This document shows, piece after piece, positions 40,936-51,473 of a DNA stretch of 64,000 nucleotides. The stretch is from Pythium myriotylum (lineage: Eukaryota > Oomycota > Peronosporomycetes > Pythiales > Pythiaceae), in contig JALJCQ010000034.1 of the NCBI GenBank assembly GCA_023091665.1, forward strand, positions 1-64,000, in the 5' to 3' direction. The notes under the pieces are model-generated. The model was given only the letters and a program-made list of their open reading frames with translations. It was not told the origin of the DNA and made no database searches. Both the position numbers and the translations under genes were made by a program. The stretch's first letter is position 1. The number at the start of each line of letters is the position of its first letter.

Positions 40936-41905
40936 ATGTTCACCTCGGTCTTGGAGATGAAGAGCGAGACTAAGAAGCCAACGGCTCATATGGTTCCGTG
41001 GAGCAAGATGGCAGCTTGTAGCCCGCCAGCTTGAAGGCGACAATTCGGTCAAATCGAGTCAACAACGGCTTGAATCCAACAGACTTGTGATTGGTGAGGA
41101 CATCGTCGATGATCAAGGAAGGCGCAGCTCGATGACTTTAATCTTCACGCCTTCCAGGAACTTGTGCCGAGTCGCGTATCGTTGGAGGAAGGCGCTTCTC
41201 CGAGCTGCTCTCTTTATCATAGCGATCATCGAGAAGCCGATGGAGAAGTTGAGCGGTGTTCGACCAAAGCAACCAACCGAGTTGAAGCTACGACAAAGAT
41301 GCAGCTGTCTTCTTCTTGTCACCTAGGGTGTGGACGTTGAGCCGTGTTTTTCCCGACTTCGTGTACTGCGTGATGGGCCATATTGAAGACGTTGAGGGCG
41401 GCTACTTCGGTGAAGGCCATGACGTAAGAGGAATGAGCGTAATCTTGTGTACCACATGGCGCCGAACGGTGCTGCCGGCAATGCGAACTCCGTCGTTGAA
41501 GAAGTCTGTGCAGTTTGGACCGCAATTTGCAAGCGCTCACCACGTCGCCATCACGCACGGCGATACCGAAGATGCCACACGGAGCGAAGAAGCCAACAGC
41601 GCCATGGAGAATCAGCACGTATGGGAGAGATCGATGGCGAGTTCAGACTGAGCAGAAGGCCTCCCAGATGGTTTATGTAGATCATGCTTGAACAGGTGCC
41701 GACTTTTTTCCTGTGAGTCTTGATCAAGGAGAGTTTCCTGGACGAATATGTAGACGGTGGATAGGTCGATCAATATGACCATGGACAAGATGGCGAGGAA
41801 CCAGTGGAGCGTCAGGTATGCATGTTGGAGGATAATCAAGCCAGTTAGTCGCCCAAACTCCACCCGCGAGATCGGTGACGACAATGTCAGCATGACAAAA
41901 ATATC
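40936..41905 (-). pseudogene. Old relic of a sucrose-transporter-like gene (copy R)
   Basis: Scattered blocks in the right order recall the family. From the 3' end they are the last span region (near 40,940-41,020), a piece like LNFSIG (near 41,250), VMAFTEVAALNVF (near 41,400), FGIAVRDGDVV (near 41,560) and YLTLHWFLAILSMVILI followed by V-x-E-T-x-L-D (near 41,720-41,820). Between the first two blocks about 170 bp look unrelated, so an insertion is likely. The N-terminal third is missing. The decay is much further on than in the two frameshifted copies on either side. Confidence 0.7.
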
Positions 41906-42194
41906 TATTTGTGCTATTTGTAAGTGATACTCTCGTCAAGCCCCGGCGCGCTGAATGTGGGAGGCTCGATACGGGGTTTCACTGATCCACTCCACTCCTC
42001 GACTTGTGGAGACATATCGACGATACCATCCAGCACGTAGCCGACTCATCAAACACCTCGTGCGGACACGTTGCCAAGTGCGCGTGAAGACGAAGACAAT
42101 CCCATTTATTCCAACGACGGCTGCACACAGCTACAGAAGTGTACAATGTGCAAATGGCGGGGAAAGGGTCCTAAAGAGTGACATAGACGATAGC
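41906..42194. other. Intergenic between relic and copy 6
   Basis: No feature was recognised. Confidence 0.5.
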
Positions 42195-43631
42195 CTACAG
42201 CGAGTTCATCTTGATCTTGAAGAAGATGAGCGAGATGAAGAAGCCGATCGCCGACATAATGCCTCCGAGTAACACGGGCAACTTGTATCCCATCGAGGTC
42301 TCGACGATTGCAGCGCCGATCGAGAAGTTGAGCAGCTGGCCGAAGCAGTTGGCCGAGTTGAGCGCGCCGACGTAAATGCCGATGTCAACCTTGTCCCCGT
42401 AAACGTGAACGATGAGTGGCACGAGCAACGAGTAGATCGTACCCTGCGTGATTGTCGTGATGACGACGAAGAAGACATCGAGTGCGACGACCTTGGTGAA
42501 AGCCATGATGATGAGGCAGGTCTGAGGAATGAGCGAGAGAGTGAGCACCCACTTGGCGCCAAACTTGAGCACGAGGAATGGCAAGACCCACGAGTACACG
42601 TAGCCCACGGCCGAGCCGATCAGATCGGTGGTTCCGCTGGCGATACGCACACCGTCGTTGAAGTTTTCCTGAGCTTCAGTACAGTTGGGCGCACAGCGAT
42701 CAGCGCTCACGGGGTCGCTATCCTTGACGACGATGCCGAAGAACTGACCCTTGTTGCCGTTGTATGCCGTGTAACCGTACGAGACGCAGAAGTAGATGAA
42801 GGAGTATACGATGAGAACGTACGGGAGCGATCGGAGGCCGGTGTAGATGGAGTAGAAGGCCTCGCCGATGCCGCGCAGGGCTGATTTCTTTTCCACGAGG
42901 CTCGGGTCGAGGGGGACTTCCTTGATGAAGATGCACACGACCGTGACACAGATGAACATGACAGCGGACAGCATACCGAGGAACCAGTGGAGTGTCAAGT
43001 GAGCGGGACCCCAGATCTCGATGTAACCGGAGACCATGATCGAACCAAGCGTGGACCAACCTTGGGCCAGGGCTGCCCCAGTGGTCTGGCGGTCACCAGC
43101 CATATCAGCGACAAGTAGGAACGATGGTGTCTGTACGACGTTGACTGTGACATCCATCCAGATGTAGAAGAAGACGGTGAAGAATGACGTCCATTTGCGG
43201 CTCGTCGGGACGCCGGGGCGCCGTTGCCATAGTCCCCGAGTCCCTCACCCATTTCGCGTGTGTAGCCCATGAGGATCCAGCAGATGATGCTGAGTGCACC
43301 AGCGATGGCCAAGAAAGGTCGGCGGCGACCGAACTTGCTTGTGCTGCGGTCACTCAAGACTCCGATCGTCGGGCCAACGAGGATACCGGAGAGCGGACCA
43401 ACGACCTGGGTCAACTGAACAGCAAACTTGGGGAGCATAGTGCCGAGGTACGGGCCGAGCGCAGCCCACTGGGCAGCCCAGGCCATATTGATAGCCATAC
43501 GTGGCATCGAGATGATGATGAGCACCAGGAGTGGCGTACGAGGACTCATCGTTGATCCCTTCCTCAAGCTTAGGCGAGCCGTACTCGTTGTAGAGCGGTG
43601 TCAACGGGTCCTCCTTTGCTTTGGTTGACAT
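42195..43631 (-). pseudogene. Sucrose-transporter-like gene, frameshifted (copy 6)
   Basis: The ATG at 43629-43631 and the tail MSTKAKEDPLTPLYNEYGSP are normal. Near 43,545 the frame changes between GIND-E and LIIISMPRMAIN through an insertion/deletion that also alters the residues around it. Near 43,216 one G of a run is missing (GAP-GVPTSRKW becomes unreadable). From 43,157 to the stop the frame is right again. Much of the C-terminal half is nearly the same as in copy 5 at DNA level, including silent sites, so the two share a recent duplication or conversion. The second lesion is in a G run and could be a sequencing error; the first is not easily explained that way. Confidence 0.85.
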
Positions 43632-43681
43632 GACTCGGCGACTGCTTGATATCTGCTGCTGGGGACTGGGTGTTCACTGGT

Positions 43682-43700
43682 GAGTGAATTGCGAAGTGAG
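43682..43700 (-). promoter_or_regulatory. Initiator plus flanking element, copy 6
   Basis: The minus strand reads CTCACTTCGCAATTCACTC, the same layout as before copy 5. Confidence 0.6.
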
Positions 43701-45054
43701 TCGACTCGCGCGTTTTGCTCTCGCTATTCGCTCAGACACGAGAAGGTCTACGCACGGCGCCAAATCGCCCCTTCCACACTATATGAAGGTCCTATATACG
43801 CCCCCGCGTCAACACGGAGGATGAGCAATTTGCCGCTCACGCGGTTGAAGTTTGCCCGGCGCGATTGCAGCGCGAAACGGACCGTAAACCGTCTACTGAA
43901 GAAGAAACGCCGATCAAAAACGTATCCGATGGTCGCGACTTGACTCGACCCAGACTCGGCGAAAATTTCGAGTTGAGTGCAGTAAGACCATCATATTCGG
44001 ACATGTATCACTATGGAATGCGTAGCTCAAGGAAATGGCTAAAAGCTCGGCCTTTTAGTTGAAACAAGGCCTTCCCACCTGAGAAATGCTACAGCGAGAC
44101 TGTGCGGTGGTACCCTATTCCTTCAGGCTAGAGAACTCGGCTTATTAAAATCGGAAGCCTGCAAGCACTGACAGCTGTCAGCGAGCGCGGACTAACATTG
44201 TGTCCTCTCTTGGTTGAAGATCCTTCAAAGTCCGGGTCCAGAATAATCACCCAGCTACTCAAAATCGCGTTTACACCACGACAATTGCCTGTGGGTCTCC
44301 CTCAGTGGGCCCGTGATATGCAACTCGGCTAGACTGCTCTTCGTTCGCTCGTGGAAATTGCGCATTCTCACTTCACACGTCTTGTCACCCGGACCGTGGA
44401 TTCGAAGTCGATGTCTCGTCCAGTGTTCTATCGGCGGTTGTTCATTATAGAAAGCATCACTGAAGAATACGGTTGGGATTGAAAAGATCGACGATCGATT
44501 AAGATGCAGATCGATATGTTCAACCGCGTGTCGAAGTTCAGTGAGTGGCTAGTCCAATGTCTGCAACCGTCCTCCTCGTTTTCGTCAAGAGCATCGACCG
44601 AGATGAGTTATCATGGTATCGAGGAACTCCCATCCAGCCATGTCTCTCTGGGAGCAAGACACAACTTTGAGCTGCTCCCAGTACTCCAGTGCATAAAACG
44701 ACCGTTGGCCACGGCAATCTGAGCGATACCGAATTGTGGCGGCAAATGCACTCCACGCATTTTAGCGTGCTTTCGGAAGGCGTGACCCATGTTTCCTCAG
44801 GACTCCCTTCCGCTCGACAACTCTCACTCCACCTGCAACAATCTGGGCGGAGGTTTTGAGAGACTTTCCAACTCGTTGAGTTTCAACGGCGATGCAATCC
44901 AGTGCGCATCGGAAGCACCAAATACAATGGTTCGAGGATAAAGGCAGTCAGATTAATGCCAACGGCAGCTACACAAGCTCAGCTATACGGGACGCAACAA
45001 GAGTACAGGATGTAAACGGCTGGCAAGATTCTAGCGCGTGACTGAGAGGATAGC
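43701..45054. other. Intergenic; first part duplicates the copy 5 flank
   Basis: Up to about 44,290 it resembles 39,580-40,680 once the LINE is removed. The rest has no recognised feature and includes the 3' end of copy 7. Confidence 0.5.
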
Positions 45055-46497
45055 TTAGAGCGAGTTCATCTTGATCTTGAAGAAGAAGAACGAGACGAAG
45101 AAGCCGATCGCCGACATGATGCCACCGAGCAAGACTGGCAGCTTGTAGCCCATCGAAGTCTCGACGAGTGCTGCACCAATGGAGAAGTTGAGCAGCTGGC
45201 CGAAGCAGTTGGCCGAGTTGAGAGCGCCGACGTAGATGCCAATGTCGACCTTGTCGCCAAAGACGTGAATGATGAGCGGCACAAGCAGAGCGAAGATCGT
45301 GTTCTGAGTGATCGACGTGATTACCACGAAGAAGACGTCGAGAGCCACGACTTTGCAGAAGGCCATGATGATGAGGCAGGTCTGCGGGAGGAGCGAAGCC
45401 GTGAGCACCCACTTGGCACCGAACTTGTACACGAGCAGCGGCAAAGCCCACGAGTAAATGTAGCCGACGGCCGAGCCAATGAGATCTGTGGTGCCGCCTG
45501 CAATGCGGACGCCGTCGTTGTAGTCATCCTGAGCCTCGGTACAGTTTGGGGCACAGCTGTCGGCACCCTCAGCAAGACCATCCTTGACAACGAGACCGAA
45601 AAACTGACCCTTGTTGCCGTTGTACGCCGTGTAGCCGTAGCAGACACAGAAGAAAACGAACGCGTACACAACAAGAACGTATGGGAGCGAACGAAGACCG
45701 GTGTAGATCGAGTAGAAGGCCTCGCCGATGCTCTTGAGCGCCGACTTCTTCTCCACCTGGTCGGGGTCGAGCGGTGTCTCCTTGATGAAGATGCAGACGA
45801 CCGCGACGCAAATGAACATGACAACGCATAGCATGCCGAGGAACCAGTGAAGAGTCAAGTGAGCCGGACCCCAGATCTGGATGTAGCCCGAGACCATGAT
45901 CGAGCCAAGCGTGGACCAGGCCTGGGCCAAGGCCGCACCCGTGGTCTGGCGGTCTCCGGCGATATCAGCGACAAGCAATAACGACGGGGTCTGGACCACA
46001 TTCACCGTGACATCCATCCAGATGTAGAAGAAGACGGTGAAGAACGACGTCCATTTGCGGCTCGTCGGCACGCCGGGGGCACCAGTGCCGTAGTCTCCAA
46101 GAGCATCACCCATTTCGCGAGTGTAGCCCATGAGGATCCAGCAAATGACACTGAGGACACCAGCGACCGCGAGGAACGGACGACGACGACCAAAAGGATT
46201 AGTACTGCGATCACTCAACACACCGATGGTAGGACCGACGAGGATACCCGAGAGCGGACCGATGACCTGCGTGATTTGCACGGCGAACTTGGGAAGCATG
46301 GTGCCGAGGTACGGGCCAAGCGCCGCCCACTGCGCCGACCAGGCCATATTGATAGCCATACGCGGCATGGAGATGATGAGCAGCGTGAGCAACGAGGCGC
46401 GCTTGGCGGGCTCGCTGTTGATTCCTTCCTCGAGCTTGGGGGAGCCGTACTCATTGTAGAGCGGCGTCTCGGGTTCTTGCTTGCCTGTTGTCGACAT
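45055..46497 (-). CDS. Sucrose-transporter-like MFS protein, copy 7
   Basis: It has 480 residues and starts MSTTGKQEPETPLYNEYGSP at 46497. It is of the same subgroup as copies 3 and 4, with SDRSTNPFGRRRPF. Its outer loop reads LAEGADSCAPNC, unlike the NADNCAPNC of copies 3 and 4, while its membrane spans are nearly the same as theirs. It has IQIWGPAH where the others have IEIWG. It is the only intact member between 37 and 51 kb. Confidence 0.88.
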   Translation of the reverse strand: MSTTGKQEPETPLYNEYGSPKLEEGINSEPAKRASLLTLLIISMPRMAINMAWSAQWAALGPYLGTMLPKFAVQITQVIGPLSGILVGPTIGVLSDRSTNPFGRRRPFLAVAGVLSVICWILMGYTREMGDALGDYGTGAPGVPTSRKWTSFFTVFFYIWMDVTVNVVQTPSLLLVADIAGDRQTTGAALAQAWSTLGSIMVSGYIQIWGPAHLTLHWFLGMLCVVMFICVAVVCIFIKETPLDPDQVEKKSALKSIGEAFYSIYTGLRSLPYVLVVYAFVFFCVCYGYTAYNGNKGQFFGLVVKDGLAEGADSCAPNCTEAQDDYNDGVRIAGGTTDLIGSAVGYIYSWALPLLVYKFGAKWVLTASLLPQTCLIIMAFCKVVALDVFFVVITSITQNTIFALLVPLIIHVFGDKVDIGIYVGALNSANCFGQLLNFSIGAALVETSMGYKLPVLLGGIMSAIGFFVSFFFFKIKMNSL

Positions 46498-46538
46498 GGT
46501 CGCCAGCGTTCGTTGCGGTGGAGTGAGCTCGGCGCGGG

Positions 46539-46553
46539 AAGTTGGCGAATGAG
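46539..46553 (-). promoter_or_regulatory. Initiator plus flanking element, transporter 7
   Basis: The minus strand reads CTCATTCGCCAACTT, 42-56 bp before the ATG. A CCAAT box lies about 90 bp further upstream (near 46,645). Confidence 0.6.
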
Positions 46554-48559
46554 CCGATGCAGCGTGGCCCTTCGCGCCGCGGCTCAGATCCGGTGAGAAG
46601 GGAACGCGGGCGCCTGAGTGTGGCGCTCTCACCTACACTTGCGGGCCAATCACGCGGGGTGGCGCGTCAACCGAGATGATGCTCCCCACGCCGTTCACGC
46701 GCCCCTGGGCCATACAGCACCGTACTGTACCGTACTGTCCGCCTACCGACGTGCAAGTCTCGCGGTGAAATCGCGCCGGAAAAAAAAACCTGCCATTGGA
46801 TAGGGGTTCTGTATGGGAGACCAGATTGAAGATGGAGTCACTGGTGAGAGCATCTCCAAGTCTCTGTTCAGAAGAAGCGCGATGCGTCGGTTGAACTTGG
46901 GGTCATAGTGTCACTCTAATGTTGCTCGTCGAAGGGGTAGTGCACAAAAACGGCAGAGCCGGGCCTAGCGCTGCGAATAGTCACTGTGATAGACAGTATG
47001 AGATCAGCGATAGTGAAGACAGTCAAAGAAGTGGCGTTTTGACTGGAAGTCGCACATGAACCAAACGAGGACCAAATCTCTGGGAAAGAGCGTTCAACTG
47101 GGTTCGAGATGTCGCAAAGCCTCGCGGTTTAGCCTGTAGAATGAACGAATCTGCTAAGTGGTTATGGCCTCTGACCCGAGCGAATCAACAGTACTGAAGG
47201 GTACGCAGAATGCAACAGTATGTAATTATTTTCTCAGCATTTTATTAGGGTTTAGTTAAATATTAGTCTTGGTGCATCTGACCAGAAAAAACACCAGCAA
47301 TGACGTCGAGCACGTGGTCCCCGCCCGTCGTGTGAGCGACCGCAGCGTAAAAGCAGCTGACTCCCAACAGCGTTGATCTGTTTCGGGCAAAAACGTTCGC
47401 ATGAAAAAGATCCGACGAGACCTTCCCGACAAAATCATGGGATGACAAGAGTATTCTTTTAGGACATATCAACTTGCACTTGGCGATAATCAGTGTTCGG
47501 AGATGGGAGACGATTATCACGAGAAATAATCAGTGGAAGCTTCGAAATGGCGTGTTGATGCGAGCGATACAGAGCAAAAACAGTGCAGGGTAGGGATTGG
47601 CGCGGTTCCGACATGATAGAGCCACGTTGAGAACCAGGATGTGGAGCTCAAGGAAGTCGCTTGGATCTCAGAAAATCTGAGGTTGAATCCCGCTGACACT
47701 GTTGTTTCATTGAGATGCGAGCTTTGTTGTTGTTAACCCGGACACGTCATTCCATCAGCGACCAGAATTCGCCCCGAGAGTAATCGACGTGGACCTACAA
47801 CAGGAGGTTATGCCGCGGGATTCCGGTGCAGTCACTACAGTAGGAATGGATCCTGTACTGTATGATACCCTACATACAATGCTTCACCAAGAGGTGCAGG
47901 CATGATCAGCGCTACTCACCCTAAACACGTTGACGCCAATCGCTGAGGTTTTGCGCAAGCTCAATGGAAGATCCTCACACCAATGCCGTTACGAAACTTG
48001 GATCATCTATTACCATGCAAGTGCCATCTCAAGAATCCGTTCATTTGCGGGAATTTGCCGAACTCCACACGACGGTAGAGGCCGAGGTGTGGCAAACAAA
48101 TTAGTGGTGATGACAAAAGTTTTTTTTATAAGTTACATTAAGTTACCAGTGCAATACCTGAACTAGGATGACCCTTAGGACCCCATGTGCGCACACACCT
48201 GACCCCGCTTTGTTTTGACCCGCACCCGAGTGGCCAGTCCATTCTGGGCCGACACCCACCGTAGGTGGGGTAACACTGTCTTGCCACACCAATATCTGTA
48301 GACCGCGCCTATGTTCGCTGTACGTCCTTTTCACCGTTGCGGTGCATCCAATGATGGACATCGTTGATGAGCCATTCGTTGAGCGCGGAGTGTGATGATA
48401 AAAGTTGGAATTTATTGTGTTTCATCAATGTGAAAGACCATAGCTTGAATATGCGTGTCAAAGGTGGGGCGTGCTACGGGGCCGAGGCTCTGTTAATAGT
48501 GAGGGCCATCCACAGAGAGTCAAATTGAAGGAAAGGGTGAAACCCGCGCAATTCGGGCG
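46554..48559. other. Intergenic, no supported gene
   Basis: A minus-strand frame at 47263-47520 has a protein-like stretch (FYAAVAHTTGGDHVLDVIAG) of unknown kind, perhaps a retroelement scrap. Nothing else was recognised. Confidence 0.4.
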
Positions 48560-48950
48560 GTTAGGTGGGTCAATGTTTTAAAGGTTTCGCGAGGAATTCA
48601 TCGCGACATTGGCTTCAAAGCTGGTCATATTGTCGTACGCGCGAAGGCGGTGACGCCACTCGCACACTCGTTAGCAATCGGCTGCAATCCATGTAGATGA
48701 GTAGAGCAGTCGGAGGCGCTGTTTAGTGGGCTTGGCGGAGAGCAATTTATCAATAACTGTCGCCGATGACATTGAGAGCAATCCACTGGTCATGCTCTGC
48801 CGCCTGGAGCCCGATATATAGCATGTAGTATTCAGCAAGATCTTTGATGGGGGTAGACGCATCGAGGCTCATGCGAGCACAGGCGCGGACGACCACGGAG
48901 CCTGAGCCACCTGAGCTCTCGAGGTGAACACATTGTGTACTACTCATACA
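48560..48950 (-). pseudogene. RNase H fragment of a retroelement, decayed (relic 1)
   Basis: The frames, with shifts between them, give HLESSGGSGSVVVRACAR, L-A-E-Y-Y-M-L-Y-I-G-L-Q-A-A, then N-V-I-G-D-S, and finally LRAYDNMTSFEANVAMN. This is the order of the RNase H active-site blocks (D-x-G-S/G, AEY-x-L/G-L, GDS, and R-x-x-N-x-x-A-D). The second half is out of frame and the last Asp block is altered. It resembles relic 2 at 50,161-51,143. Confidence 0.6.
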
Positions 48951-50160
48951 ATCGAGCAGCAGTTGGCGTACAATCCAAATATGGACATGGTAACAAAATT
49001 GGTTCGTGTTATCGGCATCGGAACTGCGTACATTACGGTATTAAACCTTTGGGAGTAGGGACACCGTCCTTAATGATCGTGGGTACCGGCGCCCGTTGAT
49101 TTAACGTTGATTCATCTTATTTTCGACTGTGATGAAGCAAAGACTGACGTCAACTTTTTTCCGGTACCACCTCTTAAGGAGCACGAGATGCCAAGTGAAT
49201 CATCTCAACGACGATTTTGCAGACCTATTGTCCACCGGGATCACCATGCGACGAACAATAGTATATATTAAATTAATAGAAGTATTCATCTAGTTCATTT
49301 CTCTTGATAGTATGAATATGAATAAGAGGTAGTCATAAGGAGCTGCCCCCCCCCCCCGCACTCCAAATGAAGGCTGCTCGATTAATGCGATTAGATTAGG
49401 GTGAATGGCTAGGACTGAGGGCGAGGCCACCTTGAATCGCCTGTACAAATCCAGCAGATGCCTGGATACGTGATGGAAGACTTTTGATCGTGCAGTACTT
49501 TTGAGGAGACGAGGCTACTATTACGTGCACGTATTGTGAATTCCAGCCAAATTTGCCGTTCTGGAACGGTTCCGGAAAGCATTTCGAATGATTCAGAGCT
49601 CGTGTATTGGTAGAAAAGAGAAACCTGAAAATAGTTTCCACCAATGGGTGATAGATCGAAGTTTGCGTTCTGTGAGCTCCCCAGCACGGCAAAGAAGCCT
49701 AAGCGCGCGAGCAGTTGTCGACGCAGACGCGGCTCTGTGATCGTACACAGAATGGAGAGCCTCGTGCGCAACCAACACGCCCACCCGAATACGGTCGGCT
49801 GGTGTCGGAGCTGCTGCTCCCGCGCCATCTTCTGTCTCCATGTTGGCGCGAAAAACAGTGTGTTGGAGAGAAAGAAGTGTTCCAGGGGAAGCAGATCAAA
49901 ACCCTTGATGTTTCGTGAGATTTATCGTATAATAGAGGTGAATGGTTCTCGCACGATTCGGCTCGCACGATCGTTTGAACCCAGTTCGGAAACTTTGAGT
50001 AGAATTCACAATAGTAAGAAGTAGTAGTAGAAGATGATGATGATGATGATAAAGTCTATTGAGTTCAACTAGTGAATCCTAATAGCTCCGCTGGGTTTCG
50101 ACTGTTTTAACGCTCAACGCTACTCGCGGTGGAAGCCGCGAGCCACGGAAGTAGGTCGTT
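48951..50160. other. Intergenic, no supported gene
   Basis: Minus-strand frames near 49409-49841 are open but unrecognised. A 12-bp C run (49346-49357) and a GAT repeat (about 50033-50050) are present. Confidence 0.4.
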
Positions 50161-51143
50161 CTACAGCATCACCGAGAGATCAGAGTGACCGTCCCGGGTG
50201 GTTGGGTGAAGGACTTGCGAGCTAGAGCGCGAGTCCATCGCAAGATTGGCAAGTAGATCAGCCATCTTGTTGTGCGCGCGGACGTGGTGAGTCCAGCGAC
50301 GGATGCAAAGTTGGTCCGCCAGTCGCCGCGCGCGCGTGTAGAGTTTAGTAGAGTTTACACAGGATTTTGTTTTGAGGAGGTCGATAATCCTGTAGTTGGC
50401 GAATGATAAGTGCACTGTCACCAACGACTTCGACCCGCTTGAGCTTCAGTGATGTCGCAGCTCGCAACCCAACAAGAAGGCCTTGGTACTCGGCTTGATT
50501 GTTGGTAGTGCTTCGTGATGCATGGCTCATGGCCGCACTCCACAAAATCTCGGCATCCCCATCAAGTGGGTTGATGCGAACGATGACAGCTCCTGCACCT
50601 CCGGGGCCTGGATTGCCCCCGGATCCGCCGTCAAAGAATAGTAGGTGTTTGCATGCGCTAGTCAGAGCTGGCGCCCTGGGAGGTGTAGGTCGTTGGAAGA
50701 GACCTTGTAATTCCCATGCGAGATCCGTATAGTAGGCAGGCGAGTCCGTACTGGCGAAGCGCCTGGCGAGGGTTTGAAGGACGCGCAGGCAACTGGCTTC
50801 ATGGAGCACGAGAGCTTGCTCGGGCGTCCACATCTTTCCCTGAGCTGCTGCACTTGAGCGCCAAGAGAGGAGAAACACCATTGTTTCAAGTACGTGCTGC
50901 TGCCACACCGCATCTAGCACGGGAAACGGGTCCGCCGCAGTGTCGGTAGATTGGGTTGGACACTGGTGAAGCGTAGCGAGTTCCCACGCGCGAGGCGGCG
51001 TGTACGGCAGTCGTAGCCCGAAGATGGTGTGGAGGAGGAGAGGGGTCACCGTTGACTCTTCTTCACCCCAAAGACCTAGTGTAGTCCACCAGGTACGAAG
51101 TTGGGTCCAAACGCGTTGGGCCGACGGACAGTCCCAGATAGTA
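50161..51143 (-). pseudogene. C-terminal end of a LINE-type polyprotein with RNase H (relic 2)
   Basis: The reading begins with WDCPSAQRVWTQLRTWW, typical of the segment after reverse transcriptase. It continues over some 150 residues to the RNase H blocks FFDGGSGGNPGPGGAGAVIV, TTNNQAEYQGLLVGLRAA and VVGDSALIIRQL. The last block (HHVRAHNKMADLLANLAMDS) is in another frame because of a 10-bp tandem duplication at 50338-50357. Without that lesion the domain would look complete. No reverse transcriptase part was found. Confidence 0.75.
50338..50357. repeat. 10-bp tandem duplication causing a frameshift
   Basis: GTAGAGTTTA is repeated directly (50338-50347, 50348-50357). It adds a stop and shifts the frame in the RNase H domain of relic 2, so it is probably a recent slip. 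Confidence 0.8.
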
Positions 51144-51473
51144 GTAGAAGATGGAATCTAAACTCGACAGTAGTTTCTAAAAAGATTTGGTCCATTCTGT
51201 GTAGTCGTTGCAGTCGCATTGTCATTCAAACTATATTACACCTATCAGTCTTCCCAGTTTCCACTCATTTCAGATCGAGGTGCAAGCGCTGACAACGAAC
51301 ATATTCCACTCTGCCCAGATTTTGAATAAAAAGCTGTATGTATTCACTCGAAGAAAACTACAAACCAAGAACACGTTCGAGCGAGGTATGCACCACAAGA
51401 CACGACGCCGAGCAATCGCAGCTCAGCAAACAGATTCCTACCCAGGAAGAAAGCGACCGAGGCATTGTCCTGA
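51144..51473. other. Intergenic
   Basis: No gene is supported in this 330-bp stretch, which includes the 3' end of transporter 8. Confidence 0.6.

Noticed and set aside
38945..43218. The possibility that copies 5 and 6 are live genes with sequencing errors
   Set aside because: Each has one single-base loss that could be an error, but each also has a multi-base lesion near the start that is not of that type. They are kept as pseudogenes with this caveat.
47263..47520. A minus-strand frame with a FYAAVAHTTGGDHVLDVIAG segment
   Set aside because: It looks somewhat protein-like, but no family could be named and it is short, so it is mentioned only in the intergenic entry.
49409..49841. Overlapping open frames on both strands, one starting METEDGAGAAAPTP
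   Set aside because: No domain, promoter or clear splice pattern; the competing frames on both strands suggest chance.
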